Assembly: GCF_002080455.1 (NCBI RefSeq)
Contig: NZ_CP020555.1
Location: forward strand, 5,926,501 to 5,990,500
Source: Streptomyces sp. Sge12
GTDB taxonomy: Bacteria > Actinomycetota > Actinomycetes > Streptomycetales > Streptomycetaceae
Direction of reading: 5' to 3'
DNA: 64,000 nt
The position numbers and the translations under genes were made by a program. Below the pieces are notes generated by a model. It was not told where the DNA came from. It saw only the letters and a list, made by a program, of their open reading frames with translations, and searched no databases. This document shows positions 33,252-41,693 of this stretch, one piece after another (the first letter of the stretch is position 1; each line of letters begins with the position of its first letter).

Positions 33252-34775
33252 TCAGCCCCCGGTGACCTGGCGCGGGAGCCCCAGCGGGTTGGCCTCGCGC
33301 AGCTCCGCCGGCAGCAGGGCGTCCGGTACGGACTGGTACGCCACCGGCCGCAGCCAGCGCTCGATCGCGGTGCCGCCCACCGAGGTGGAGTGCGAGGTGG
33401 CCGCCGGGTAGGGGCCGCCGTGGTGCTGGGCGGGGGCCACCGCGACCCCGGTCGGCCAGCCGTTGACGACGATCCGCCCGGCCAGCCCCGTGACCTGCCC
33501 GATCAGCTCGGCGGCCGGGCCCGGCGCACCCTCGGTCTCGGCGGCCGACAGCTGGAGGGTGGCGCTCAGGTTCCCGCCGAGGCGCCCGAGGACCGCACCC
33601 GCCTGGTCCTGGTCGGCGTACCGCACGACGACGGTGACCGGGCCGAAGCACTCCTCCAGGAGGAGGTCGTAGGCGCCGCCCTCCAGGAGGTTCTCGGCCC
33701 GTACGGTCAGGTAGCCCGCCCCGACCGTGTGCTCCCCGCCGGATCCGGGGGTGACGGGCGCGTCGACGCCGGGCAGTGCGGCCCGCTCGCGGACGCCGGA
33801 GACGAAGTTCTCCCGCATCCGGTGGTCGAGCAGCACCCCCGGCTCGGTCTCCCCGAGCGCCTTGGTGAGCCCGTCGGCGACCCGGTCGCCGTCCGGGCCC
33901 TCGGGGACCAGGACCAGGCCGGGCTTCACGCAGAACTGGCCGACGCCGAGGGTGACCGAGCCGGCGAGTCCGGACCCGATCTCCTCGGCGCGTTCGGCGG
34001 CGGCGGCCGGGGTGACCACGACGGGGTTGAGGGAGCCCAGTTCGCCGTGGAAGGGGATGGGCACGGGCCGGGCGGCGGCCGCGTCGAACAGGGCCCGCCC
34101 GCCCCGGATGGAACCGGTGAAGCCGGCGGCCGCCACCAGCGGATGGCGGATCAGCTCCAGGCCGGCGTCGAAACCGTGGACCACGCTCACCACTTCGGCC
34201 GGGAGCCCGGTGGCGACCGCGGCCCGGCGCAGCAGCGAGGCGCACAGCTCGGAGGTGGCGGGGTGGTCGGGGTGCGCCTTGACGACCACCGGGCAGCCGG
34301 CGGCCAGCGCGCTTGCGGTGTCGCCGCCGGGGACGGAGAAGGCGAGCGGGAAGTTGGAGGCGGCGTAGACCGCGACCACGCCGAGCGGGACCTTGTAGCG
34401 GCGCAGTTCGGGGCGCGGCGGGCTGAGGTCCGGGTCGGCGCGGTCGATGCGGATGTCGAGGTAGGCCCCGGCGTCCACGGCGTCGGCGAAGGCGCGCAGC
34501 TGGCCGGTGGTGCGGGCCAGTTCGCCGGTGAGCCGGCCCGGGCCGAGCGCGGTCTCGGCGTCGGCGGCCTCGATCACGTGGGCGGCCGCCTCGTCGAGCA
34601 GTGCGGCGGCGGCGCGCAGGAAGGCGGCGCGGGCGGTGGCGTCGGCGAGCGCGCCGCGTGCGGTGTGGGCGGCCCGTACGGCTTCGTCCACCTCCTGGGG
34701 TGTGGCCTCCACCGCAACCTGTTCGCGCTGCTTCCCGGTGCGGGGGTCCACACTCCAGACTGATGTCGTTGTCAT
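33252..34775 (-). CDS. Aldehyde dehydrogenase, alpha-ketoglutaric semialdehyde/2,5-dioxovalerate type
   Basis: 507 residues of the NADP(+)-dependent family oxidising 2,5-dioxopentanoate (last step of non-phosphorylative sugar-acid catabolism) or similar semialdehydes. Active-site residues: Asn141 (ASNFPLAF), Lys166, Glu245 (FHGELGSLNP) and catalytic Cys282 (GVGQFCVKPG). The GQFC motif rather than the usual GQxCxA is typical of this subfamily. ATG 34775; divergent from the IclR regulator across a palindrome at 34795-34812. Specific substrate is inferred from family, not shown. Confidence 0.88.
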   Translation of the reverse strand: MTTTSVWSVDPRTGKQREQVAVEATPQEVDEAVRAAHTARGALADATARAAFLRAAAALLDEAAAHVIEAADAETALGPGRLTGELARTTGQLRAFADAVDAGAYLDIRIDRADPDLSPPRPELRRYKVPLGVVAVYAASNFPLAFSVPGGDTASALAAGCPVVVKAHPDHPATSELCASLLRRAAVATGLPAEVVSVVHGFDAGLELIRHPLVAAAGFTGSIRGGRALFDAAAARPVPIPFHGELGSLNPVVVTPAAAAERAEEIGSGLAGSVTLGVGQFCVKPGLVLVPEGPDGDRVADGLTKALGETEPGVLLDHRMRENFVSGVRERAALPGVDAPVTPGSGGEHTVGAGYLTVRAENLLEGGAYDLLLEECFGPVTVVVRYADQDQAGAVLGRLGGNLSATLQLSAAETEGAPGPAAELIGQVTGLAGRIVVNGWPTGVAVAPAQHHGGPYPAATSHSTSVGGTAIERWLRPVAYQSVPDALLPAELREANPLGLPRQVTGG

Positions 34776-34794
34776 GGCCCGCTGCCTCCTGGAT

Positions 34795-34812
34795 CGTTCA
34801 GTATTCTGAACG
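34795..34812. promoter_or_regulatory. Perfect palindrome, probable IclR operator
   Basis: CGTTCAG-TATT-CTGAACG: 7-bp arms with a 4-base AT centre, starting 20 bases upstream of the ALDH start and 91 bases before the IclR ATG. IclR proteins often bind palindromes of this size. Confidence 0.75.
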
Positions 34813-34902
34813 CTGTTCCGGTGGATGAATGATCACATCTGCTGTGGACTCTATTTCCGCGTCCTCGGCGTGACAAGAGGCGATCAGAGGGGGAGCAGGC
34901 GT

Positions 34903-35685
34903 ATGACGACGGCCGAGTCGGGGATTCCGGCCCAGGCGGCGCCGGTCAAATCGGCGGTGCGGACCGTTCTCCTGCTGGAGCACTTCGCGGCGCGTCCGGG
35001 GCTGCACAGCCTGGCCGACATCCAGAGCGACCTCTCGCTGCCCAAGTCCAGCCTGTACATGCTGCTGCGCACGCTGGTGAATCTGGGGTGGGTGGAGACG
35101 GACGCGACCGGCACGCGGTACGGCATCGGCGTACGGGCCCTGCTGGTCGGCAGCTCGTACATCGACGGCGACGAGGTCGTCGCGGCCGCCCGGCCCACCC
35201 TGGACCGGCTCTCGGACGACACGACGGAGACCATCCACCTGGCCCGGCTGGACGGGACGAGCGTGGTCTACCTCGCCACCCGGCAGTCCCAGCACTACCT
35301 GCGGCCCTTCACCCGGGTCGGGCGGCGGCTGCCCGTGCACTCGACGGCGCTGGGCAAGGCCCTGCTGGCGACGCACACGGACGAGGAGGTACGGGGCCTG
35401 CTGCCGCGGCGGTTGGAGGCCGTCACCGAACACACCGTCACCGACCGGGAGCAGCTGATCGAGGAGCTGGCGCTGGTGCGGGAGCAGGGGTACGCGGTGG
35501 ACCGGGAGGAGAACACGCTCGGGCTGCGCTGCTTCGGGGTGGCGGTGCCGTACCGGACGCCGGCGCGGGACGCGGTGAGCTGCTCGGTGCCGGTGGCCCG
35601 GCTGACGGGGGAGCACGAGCAGCTCATCAAGGCGGCGCTGTTCGAGGCGCGGGACCGGCTGTCGGTGGTCACGCGCCGCATGTGA
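34903..35685 (+). CDS. IclR-family transcriptional regulator
   Basis: 260 residues. Winged-helix N-terminus (SAVRTVLLLEHFAARPGLHSLADIQSDLSLPKSSLYMLLRTL, residues about 14-85) and a C-terminal effector domain (RLDGTSVVYLATRQSQ, LPVHSTALGKALLA, GYAVDREENTLGLRCFGVAVPYR). ATG 34903 follows GGGAGCAGG; the ORF stays open upstream without a ribosome site. Probably controls the divergent aldehyde dehydrogenase and itself; the ligand may be a sugar acid or its catabolite. Confidence 0.94.
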   Translation: MTTAESGIPAQAAPVKSAVRTVLLLEHFAARPGLHSLADIQSDLSLPKSSLYMLLRTLVNLGWVETDATGTRYGIGVRALLVGSSYIDGDEVVAAARPTLDRLSDDTTETIHLARLDGTSVVYLATRQSQHYLRPFTRVGRRLPVHSTALGKALLATHTDEEVRGLLPRRLEAVTEHTVTDREQLIEELALVREQGYAVDREENTLGLRCFGVAVPYRTPARDAVSCSVPVARLTGEHEQLIKAALFEARDRLSVVTRRM

Positions 35686-35698
35686 GGCGGGGGTGCGT

Positions 35699-35718
35699 CC
35701 TCCCCCGCGCGGGGGAGG
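35699..35718 (+). terminator. GC hairpin after the IclR gene
   Basis: CCTCCCCC-GCGC-GGGGGAGG, 8-bp perfect stem, 14 bases after the IclR stop. A second weaker inverted repeat (CCCC-ATCAA-GGGG) follows. Terminator is probable by position. Confidence 0.65.
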
Positions 35719-35772
35719 CGGTTCCCCATCAAGGGGGAGGTGGCGGGGCCGCGCAGCCGCGAACGTTGAGGC

Positions 35773-36762
35773 ATGAACACGCGAGAGGTGCAGTCGAGTG
35801 GCGTGGCGGACGCGAGGCGGCCGTCACCCTCCCGCCCGGGGGCCGGGCGGCGGATCCTGCGGGCGGTGGCCGTGGTCGCCACCGTGCCGTATGTGGGGCT
35901 CAAGGCGGCCTGGCTGGCCGGGAGCCACCTCGGAATACCCGAGGGGAGCGTACTGCGGGAGCCGGGCCCGTTCTTCGTGGCGGCCAATTCGGTCACGCTG
36001 GCCATGGACGCCTGCGTGATCCTGCTCGCGCTGGTGCTCACCAGGCCCTGGGGCATACGGGTGCCCGGCTGGCTGCTGACCGTCCCGGTGTTCGCGGCCA
36101 CCGGCCTGCTGACCCCGATCGTCTTCGCGTTCCCCGGCCAACTGGTGGTACGGGCACTCGGGTTCGGGTCGGATCCCGCGGTGGAGGCGGCGCGCGAGCC
36201 GTTCCTGGACTCCTGGGTGTTCATGGTCGTCTACACCGGATTCATCGTCCAAGGACTCGCCCTGGCCGGGCTGTTCGTGCCCTATGCGCGGGAGCGCTGG
36301 GGGCGGCGGTGGCAGGGCGTGACGGGGGAGCGGCTGCCGCCGTCCACGGGGGTGGTGGCGGCAGCCGCGGCGGCCGTCGGCCTGGCGGTCGCGGCGGTGT
36401 ACGGGTACTGGACCTTCGGCGGCAGCGCCGGGCTGGGCGCCGGGACGGCGGATCAGTCCGCGGACAGGGCCGTGGTGACCGCGGTCGACGCGATATGCGC
36501 GCTCGCTGCCGGGGCGGGGGCCCTGCTCCTGGCCCGTGGCGGGACGATCCCGGCACGGTGGCCGCTCGGCCTCGCCTGGATCGGCGGGGCGGCCACGCTG
36601 AGCTGGGGGGCGTGGGTGATGATCGCCGCGCTGGGTCCGCAGCTGGACGGCGGCGAAGGGCCTCCCGCCGCAACACTGTTGATCTACGCTGGCCAGATGA
36701 TCACGGGATTGCTCGCCGGCGCCGTCCTCATACGCTTCCTCACCGCGCGCCGCCCGGCATGA
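35773..36762 (+). CDS. Polytopic membrane protein, hypothetical
   Basis: 329 residues with about seven to eight hydrophobic helices (AVAVVATVPYVGLKAAWLAG, FVAANSVTLAMDACVILLALVL, WLLTVPVFAATGLLTPIVFAF, VFMVVYTGFIVQGLALAGLFV, and more C-terminal). The helix-1/2 motif LKAAWLAGSHLG occurs in Streptomyces conserved membrane proteins, but I cannot assign a function. Its TGA overlaps the histidine kinase ATG, so it is the first gene of a three-gene operon and may be a sensory partner or a target of the kinase. Confidence 0.8.
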   Translation: MNTREVQSSGVADARRPSPSRPGAGRRILRAVAVVATVPYVGLKAAWLAGSHLGIPEGSVLREPGPFFVAANSVTLAMDACVILLALVLTRPWGIRVPGWLLTVPVFAATGLLTPIVFAFPGQLVVRALGFGSDPAVEAAREPFLDSWVFMVVYTGFIVQGLALAGLFVPYARERWGRRWQGVTGERLPPSTGVVAAAAAAVGLAVAAVYGYWTFGGSAGLGAGTADQSADRAVVTAVDAICALAAGAGALLLARGGTIPARWPLGLAWIGGAATLSWGAWVMIAALGPQLDGGEGPPAATLLIYAGQMITGLLAGAVLIRFLTARRPA

Positions 36763-38066
36763 ACCGGCTGCTGGGGGCGCGGGCCAGGTGGCGCTGGGTG
36801 CACCAGATACTCGGCGGCGCCCTGCTGATGCCGTACTTCCTGCTGATGCAGGTGGTGGTCGGCGTCGTCGCGGGCGGGGTCAACGCACTCGACTCCGCCC
36901 CGCTCAGCCTCCTCGCCTATGCGCTCTGCCTGCCCCTCGTCGCCGCCACGGCGCTGTTCGGGCCGGTCCGTCCGATGTCGGTGGCAGCTGTCCGGGCCAT
37001 GTGCGGGGTGCCGGGAGAGGCTTTGGCCGACGGGCCGGCGACGTCCTGGGCCGCGCGGGGGCGGGCGTCGGCCTGGTGGACCCTGCATCTGGGGACCGGC
37101 GCACTGATCAGCGGGATGACCCTCGCGGTGCCGCCCATGGCGGTCGCGCTGATCGCGGTGCCGTTCGTGGGACGGCTGCGGGACGTCCGGTTGGGATACG
37201 GCTGGTTCACCACCGACGCCACCCCCTACGCCGCTCCCCTGGCCGGGATCGGGCTGCTGGCCGGGCTGGTCCTGTGCGCAGCAGGGGCCGGGTGGCTGCT
37301 GGCCCGGACGGCGCCCGTCCTGCTCGGGCCGACGCCGGCGGACCGGCTGGCGGCGGCCGAGGAGCGGGCCTCCGACCTGGCCGTGCGCAACCGGCTGGCC
37401 CGCGAACTGCACGACGCGGTCGGGCACGCGCTGAGCGCCGTCACCCTCCAGGCGGCCGCCGCCCGGCGGATGCTGGAGCGCGATCCCGAGTTCGTACGGG
37501 AGGCGCTCGCCGCGATCGAGGACACCACCCGGCGGACGGTGGGCGAGCTGGACGCCGTACTGGGCCTGCTGCGGGACGGGGACCCGGCCCGACCGGACGC
37601 CGCGCCCGCACCCACCCTCGCCACCGACCTGGACGGGCTGCTGGCCCGCACCCGGGCCGGCGGCACCACCGTCACCGCCCACCAGGACCCCGGTCCCGTC
37701 GGGGACTGGGCCGCGCTCCCGGCGATCGCCTCCCGCGAGGCGTACCGGATCGTCCAGGAGGGCCTCAGCAACGCGCTGCGCCACGGCGCGGGCCCGGTGG
37801 ACCTGCGGATCCGCGTACGGGCCGGCACCGGCACCGCTGCTGCTACCGCTACCGCTCACGACACCGGACCACGCGAACTGGAGATCACCATGACCAATCC
37901 GCCCGCCGCCCCCGACGCCGACCGGGAGCCCCGCAGCAGCGGCGGCCGCGGACTGCGGGGCGCGGCGGAACGGGCCGCGCTGCTCGGCGGCAGCGTCGAG
38001 GCGGGCCCGCGCGGGGACCGTTGGCGGCTGCGGGCCGTCCTCCCGCTCGCCGGGGGCGACCGGTGA
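36759..38066 (+). CDS. Sensor histidine kinase, NarL/DesK-type (HisKA_3)
   Basis: 435 residues. About five hydrophobic helices in residues 1-190 (LLMPYFLLMQVVVGVVAGG, LLAYALCLPLVAATALFG, and others) are a membrane sensor, followed by dimerisation/phosphoacceptor H-box RNRLARELHDAVGHALS with His218, and the HATPase domain with N-box (AYRIVQEGLSNALRHG) and G-box GGRGLRGAAERAALLGG. ATG 36759 overlaps the membrane-protein stop and its stop overlaps the regulator GTG. Signal unknown; the short extracytoplasmic loops suggest an intramembrane or partner-linked stimulus. Confidence 0.95.
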   Translation: MNRLLGARARWRWVHQILGGALLMPYFLLMQVVVGVVAGGVNALDSAPLSLLAYALCLPLVAATALFGPVRPMSVAAVRAMCGVPGEALADGPATSWAARGRASAWWTLHLGTGALISGMTLAVPPMAVALIAVPFVGRLRDVRLGYGWFTTDATPYAAPLAGIGLLAGLVLCAAGAGWLLARTAPVLLGPTPADRLAAAEERASDLAVRNRLARELHDAVGHALSAVTLQAAAARRMLERDPEFVREALAAIEDTTRRTVGELDAVLGLLRDGDPARPDAAPAPTLATDLDGLLARTRAGGTTVTAHQDPGPVGDWAALPAIASREAYRIVQEGLSNALRHGAGPVDLRIRVRAGTGTAAATATAHDTGPRELEITMTNPPAAPDADREPRSSGGRGLRGAAERAALLGGSVEAGPRGDRWRLRAVLPLAGGDR

Positions 38067-38758
38067 CCGGGGAGGCGAACGGGACGGCGCCGGCGGGCCG
38101 GCCGCCGCTGCGCATCGTGCTCTGCGACGACGAGCGGATGGTCCGCACCGCACTGCGGGTCATCCTGGAGGCCGAAGCCGATCTGGAGGTCGTCGGCGAG
38201 GCGGCCACCGGGGCCGAGGCCGTCGCACTGGTCCGCTCCCTCGCCCCCGACGTGGTCCTGATGGACGTCCGGATGCCCGAGATCGACGGCATCCGCGCCA
38301 CCGAGCAGATCCTCGCCACCATGGCCGAGCCGCCCCGGATCGTGGTCGTCACCACCTTCGAGAACGACGCCTACGTCTACGACGCGCTGCGCGCGGGAGC
38401 CGTCGGCTTCCTCCTCAAGCGCGCCGACCCCGACGAGCTGATCGGCGCGGTCCGGCTCGTCGCCCGCGGCGACTCCCTGCTCTTCCCGGCCGCCGTCCGC
38501 TCCCTCGCCGCCACCCACACGGCCGGCGCCCCGCCCGCACACGCGCCCTGGGTGGCCCGGCTCACCGACCGCGAGGCCGACGTCCTGCGCCTGATGGCCA
38601 CCGGGCTGTCCAACCACGAGATGAGCGAGCGCCTCGGGGTCGGGCCGCAGACCGTCAAGACGCATGTCGCCTCGGTCCTCACCAAGACCGGTTCCCGCGA
38701 CCGCACCCAGGCGGTCATCGCGGCCTACGAGGGAGGCTTCGTCATGAAGAAAAGCTGA
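38063..38758 (+). CDS. NarL/LuxR-type response regulator
   Basis: 231 residues. Receiver domain with phosphoacceptor Asp68 (VVLMDVRMPEIDGI), acidic pair CDDE (21-24), Thr/Lys signature (VVVTTFEND, FLLKRADP), and a C-terminal LuxR HTH (LTDREADVLRLMATGLSNHEMSERL). GTG 38063 overlaps the kinase stop (GTGA). Cognate partner of the kinase directly upstream. The downstream penicillin-binding protein (38821) follows 62 bases after the stop, so a cell-envelope role is possible. Confidence 0.95.
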   Translation: MTGEANGTAPAGRPPLRIVLCDDERMVRTALRVILEAEADLEVVGEAATGAEAVALVRSLAPDVVLMDVRMPEIDGIRATEQILATMAEPPRIVVVTTFENDAYVYDALRAGAVGFLLKRADPDELIGAVRLVARGDSLLFPAAVRSLAATHTAGAPPAHAPWVARLTDREADVLRLMATGLSNHEMSERLGVGPQTVKTHVASVLTKTGSRDRTQAVIAAYEGGFVMKKS

Positions 38759-38820
38759 GAACCCCGCCACAATCGGGGCAGAGAGGAACGGCCGGGACCG
38801 CTGGGACGTCCTTCTGGGGG

Positions 38821-40269
38821 ATGAACAAGACGATCAGGCGTGCGTCGGTCTTCTGTCTGCTCCTGGTGCTGGCCCTGCTGGTCCGCGTCACCTGGGTGCA
38901 GGCATACCAAGGCCGGGCCCTCGCAGACGACAAGCACAACCGCCGCAATCTCATCGGGCAGTACGAGAACCCGCTGGGCAACATCATCGTGGGCGGGGAG
39001 GCGGTCACCGGCTCGGTGGCCACGGGCGGAAAGGACTTCGGCTACAAGCGGACGTACGTCGACGGCCCCCTCTACGCGCCCGTCACCGGCTACAGCTCCC
39101 AGGCCTACGGCACCACCCAGCTGGAGGGCATCTACAAGAACGTCCTCAACGGTTCCGACAGCCGGCTGAAGACGGTGATGGACACCCTCACCAACAAGCG
39201 GGCCGCCCCCGGCAACGTCGTGACCACCATCGACAAGGACGTCCAGAAGGCCGCCTACGACGCGCTCCAGGGCAAGCAGGGCGCGGCCGTCGCCCTGGAC
39301 CCGAAGACCGGCGAGATCCTGGCCGTGGTCAACAACCCCTCCTTCGACCCGGGCACCATCGCCGGCGCCAACGACCAGAAGGCCTGGGACGAGCTCTCCG
39401 CCGACAAGGGCAAGGCCCTGGAGAACGTGGCGCTGCGCAAGCCCCAGGCCCCCGGCTCCACCTTCAAGCTGGTCACCCTCGCCGCGGCGATCGAGAACGG
39501 CCTGGTCACCGACATCGACCGGCAGACCGGCATCGCCGACCCGTACACGATCCCCGGCACCCGCACCCAGCTGCCCAGCGAGGCGGGCTCCGCGGCCTGC
39601 AACAACGTGTCGGTGCGCACCGCCCTGCGCCTGTCCTGCAACAACGTCTTCGCCGAGCTCGCCTCCAAGCTGGGCCAGGACAAGATGCGGGCGACGGCCG
39701 AGAAGCTCGGCTTCAACGTGCAGATCGACACCCCGGTCCGCACCAACCCGTCGAGCAAGTACCCGTCGAAGAAGATGTCGATCGACCAGGTCGCGCAGAC
39801 CGGCATCGGCCAGTTCGACGTCCAGGCCACCCCGCTCCAGATGGCGATGGTGACGGCCGCCATCGAGAACGGCGGCAGGCTCGTCGCCCCGCACATGGTC
39901 TCCGAGGTCACCGACGCGGGCGGCAACGCGCTGGAGAGCTTCAAGGACCCGAAGTCCCAGCAGGTCATGGGCGAGAGGACCGCTTCCATGATCCGCGACG
40001 CGATGCGCACGGTCGCCACCGAGGGCGGCGGCAAGCCGGCCCAGGTGTCGGGCGCCGAGGTGGGCGGCAAGACGGGTACCGCCCAGCGCGGTGTCAACAA
40101 CAGCCTCGCGCCGCTCGCCTGGTTCACCTCGTACGGCAAGCTGAACGGCAAGCAGGTCGCGGTGGCGGTGGTGATCGAGAACTCCGACACCGACCGGTCC
40201 GAGATCGGCGGCGGCAAGCTGGCCGCCCCCATCGCCCAGAAGATGATGGAGGCGTGGCTGAAGAAGTAG
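38821..40269 (+). CDS. Class B penicillin-binding protein (PbpA/FtsI-like transpeptidase)
   Basis: 482 residues, one N-terminal membrane anchor (RRASVFCLLLVLALLVRVTW), a short pedestal region and the transpeptidase domain: Ser213-x-x-Lys216 (APGSTFKLV), SCN at 272-274, and KTGT at 417-420 (VGGKTGTAQRG). Streptomyces PbpA-type proteins of this length act in peptidoglycan cross-linking for division or sporulation. ATG 38821; preceding GGGGG is at a plausible distance. No ftsW-like partner gene is adjacent here; it follows a two-component operon. Confidence 0.94.
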   Translation: MNKTIRRASVFCLLLVLALLVRVTWVQAYQGRALADDKHNRRNLIGQYENPLGNIIVGGEAVTGSVATGGKDFGYKRTYVDGPLYAPVTGYSSQAYGTTQLEGIYKNVLNGSDSRLKTVMDTLTNKRAAPGNVVTTIDKDVQKAAYDALQGKQGAAVALDPKTGEILAVVNNPSFDPGTIAGANDQKAWDELSADKGKALENVALRKPQAPGSTFKLVTLAAAIENGLVTDIDRQTGIADPYTIPGTRTQLPSEAGSAACNNVSVRTALRLSCNNVFAELASKLGQDKMRATAEKLGFNVQIDTPVRTNPSSKYPSKKMSIDQVAQTGIGQFDVQATPLQMAMVTAAIENGGRLVAPHMVSEVTDAGGNALESFKDPKSQQVMGERTASMIRDAMRTVATEGGGKPAQVSGAEVGGKTGTAQRGVNNSLAPLAWFTSYGKLNGKQVAVAVVIENSDTDRSEIGGGKLAAPIAQKMMEAWLKK

Positions 40270-40326
40270 CCGCGCGGGCCGCAGGGCCGACGCGCCGGGA
40301 ACCGCCGAGGGCCCCGGCGCGTTTTC

Positions 40327-40833
40327 ATGCCCATGATCAGAACTGCGCGTGCCGCCGACCTCGCCGCGATCGCCGCCCTGCACACCAGGGCCCGCGCCAC
40401 CTACTACGAGGGCCACATCCCGGTGGAGGCCTACCTGGGCGACGCCGAGATCCAGCGGACCCGCGAGGGCTGGGCGATCGCCGTGGCACGGGACGCCGCC
40501 GAGGGCGGAGTGCTCTGCGCCGAGCAGGACGGCGAGCTCACCGGGGTCGCCGCGTACCGCACGCAGGACGGCGAGACCACCCTCACCCAGCTCCACGTCG
40601 ACCCGGTCCACTGGCGCCGCGGCACCGGCGCGGCGCTGCACGCCGCCTGCCTGGAGCTCTGGCGCCGGGCCGGAATCAGCCGGGTCCGCCTGGAGGTCTA
40701 CGAACACAACCTGCGCGCCCAGGCGTTCTACGCCACCCAGGGCTGGCTCGCGGACCCCTCGGCCCCCCGCTCGGGCAGCCACCGCACCCTCTGGCTGCAG
40801 GTGGACCGGATACCGGCCGCGTCCGGGGAATGA
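40327..40833 (+). CDS. GNAT-family N-acetyltransferase
   Basis: 168 residues. Typical GNAT core: MIRTARAADLAAIAALHTRA, TLTQLHVDPVHWRRGTGAALHAACLELWRRAG (acetyl-CoA loop RRGTGAAL) and YEHNLRAQAFYATQGWLAD. ATG 40327 or 40333. Lies 57 bases after the PBP gene and may be cotranscribed. Substrate unknown. Confidence 0.93.
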   Translation: MPMIRTARAADLAAIAALHTRARATYYEGHIPVEAYLGDAEIQRTREGWAIAVARDAAEGGVLCAEQDGELTGVAAYRTQDGETTLTQLHVDPVHWRRGTGAALHAACLELWRRAGISRVRLEVYEHNLRAQAFYATQGWLADPSAPRSGSHRTLWLQVDRIPAASGE

Positions 40834-40901
40834 GACGGATGGATGGATGGTTGAACCACAAACCGTTTCATCCCCACCCGAACCCGGAGAGAAGAAGGAT
40901 C

Positions 40902-41609
40902 ATGCGCGTCGAGATCTGGAGCGACATCGCCTGCCCCTGGTGCTACATCGGAAAGGCCCGTTTCACCAAGGGCCTGGCCGATTTCGCGCACCGTGACGAG
41001 GTGGAGGTCGTCTTCCGGTCCTTCGAGCTCGACCCGGGTGGTGCGAAGGGGGTCACCGCTCCCGTCGTGGAGATGCTCGCCAAGAAGTACGGCCGCACGC
41101 TCGACGAGGCGCGCGGCATGGAGGAGCACGTCGCCGCCAGCGCCCGCGCCGAGGGGCTCACCTACCGGACCGAGGGCCGCGACCACGGCAACACCTTCGA
41201 CATCCACCGGCTGCTGCACCTGGCCGCCGCCCGCGGCCGCCAGGAGGAGCTGCTCGACCTCGCCTACCGGGCCAACTTCGCCGAGGAGCGCTCCGTCTTC
41301 GACCCCGAGGTGCTGATCGCGCTCGCCGTCGAAGCCGGGCTGGACGAGGCCGAGGCCCGCACCGTCCTCGCCGACGACTCCGCCTACGCCGCCGAGGTCC
41401 GTGCCGACGAGCGCGAGGCCGCCGAGCTGGGTGCGAACGCCGTGCCGTTCTTCGTCCTCGACCGCCGCTACGGGATCTCGGGCGGGCAGCCGGCCGAGGT
41501 GTTCACCCGAGCCCTGGAGCAGGCGTGGGCCGGGCGCGAGGTCGAGGAACCGGCCGCCGGCGCCGAGGCGTGCGAGCCCGACGGGGCGTGCGCGGTCCCT
41601 CAGGCATAA
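40902..41609 (+). CDS. DsbA-family oxidoreductase, FrnE-like
   Basis: 235 residues, cytoplasmic (no signal). Thioredoxin-fold with active motif Cys11-Pro-Trp-Cys14 (SDIACPWCYIG), a long helical insert (EEHVAASARAEGLTYR, HRLLHLAAARGRQEELL) and the cis-Pro loop (GANAVPFFVLDRRYGISGG). FrnE proteins are 2-hydroxychromene-2-carboxylate isomerase/DsbA-like enzymes; in polyketide clusters they act as tailoring proteins, elsewhere in oxidative stress. The C-terminal CEPDGAC tail adds two Cys. ATG 40902 has GAGAGAAGAAGGA upstream. Confidence 0.92.
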   Translation: MRVEIWSDIACPWCYIGKARFTKGLADFAHRDEVEVVFRSFELDPGGAKGVTAPVVEMLAKKYGRTLDEARGMEEHVAASARAEGLTYRTEGRDHGNTFDIHRLLHLAAARGRQEELLDLAYRANFAEERSVFDPEVLIALAVEAGLDEAEARTVLADDSAYAAEVRADEREAAELGANAVPFFVLDRRYGISGGQPAEVFTRALEQAWAGREVEEPAAGAEACEPDGACAVPQA

Positions 41610-41693
41610 CCCCTCAGGCATAAGGGTTTCTTGGGGTGGGCCCAGTGAACTCGGCAATGGACTTTGGGTCGCTCCTGGCGCAGAGTTGAAGGC

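Noticed and set aside
41607..41632. AACCC...GGGTT hairpin after the FrnE-like gene as terminator
   Set aside because: The stem is only five base pairs and the sequence is mostly a CCTCAGGCATAA duplication at the end of the gene; too weak to call.
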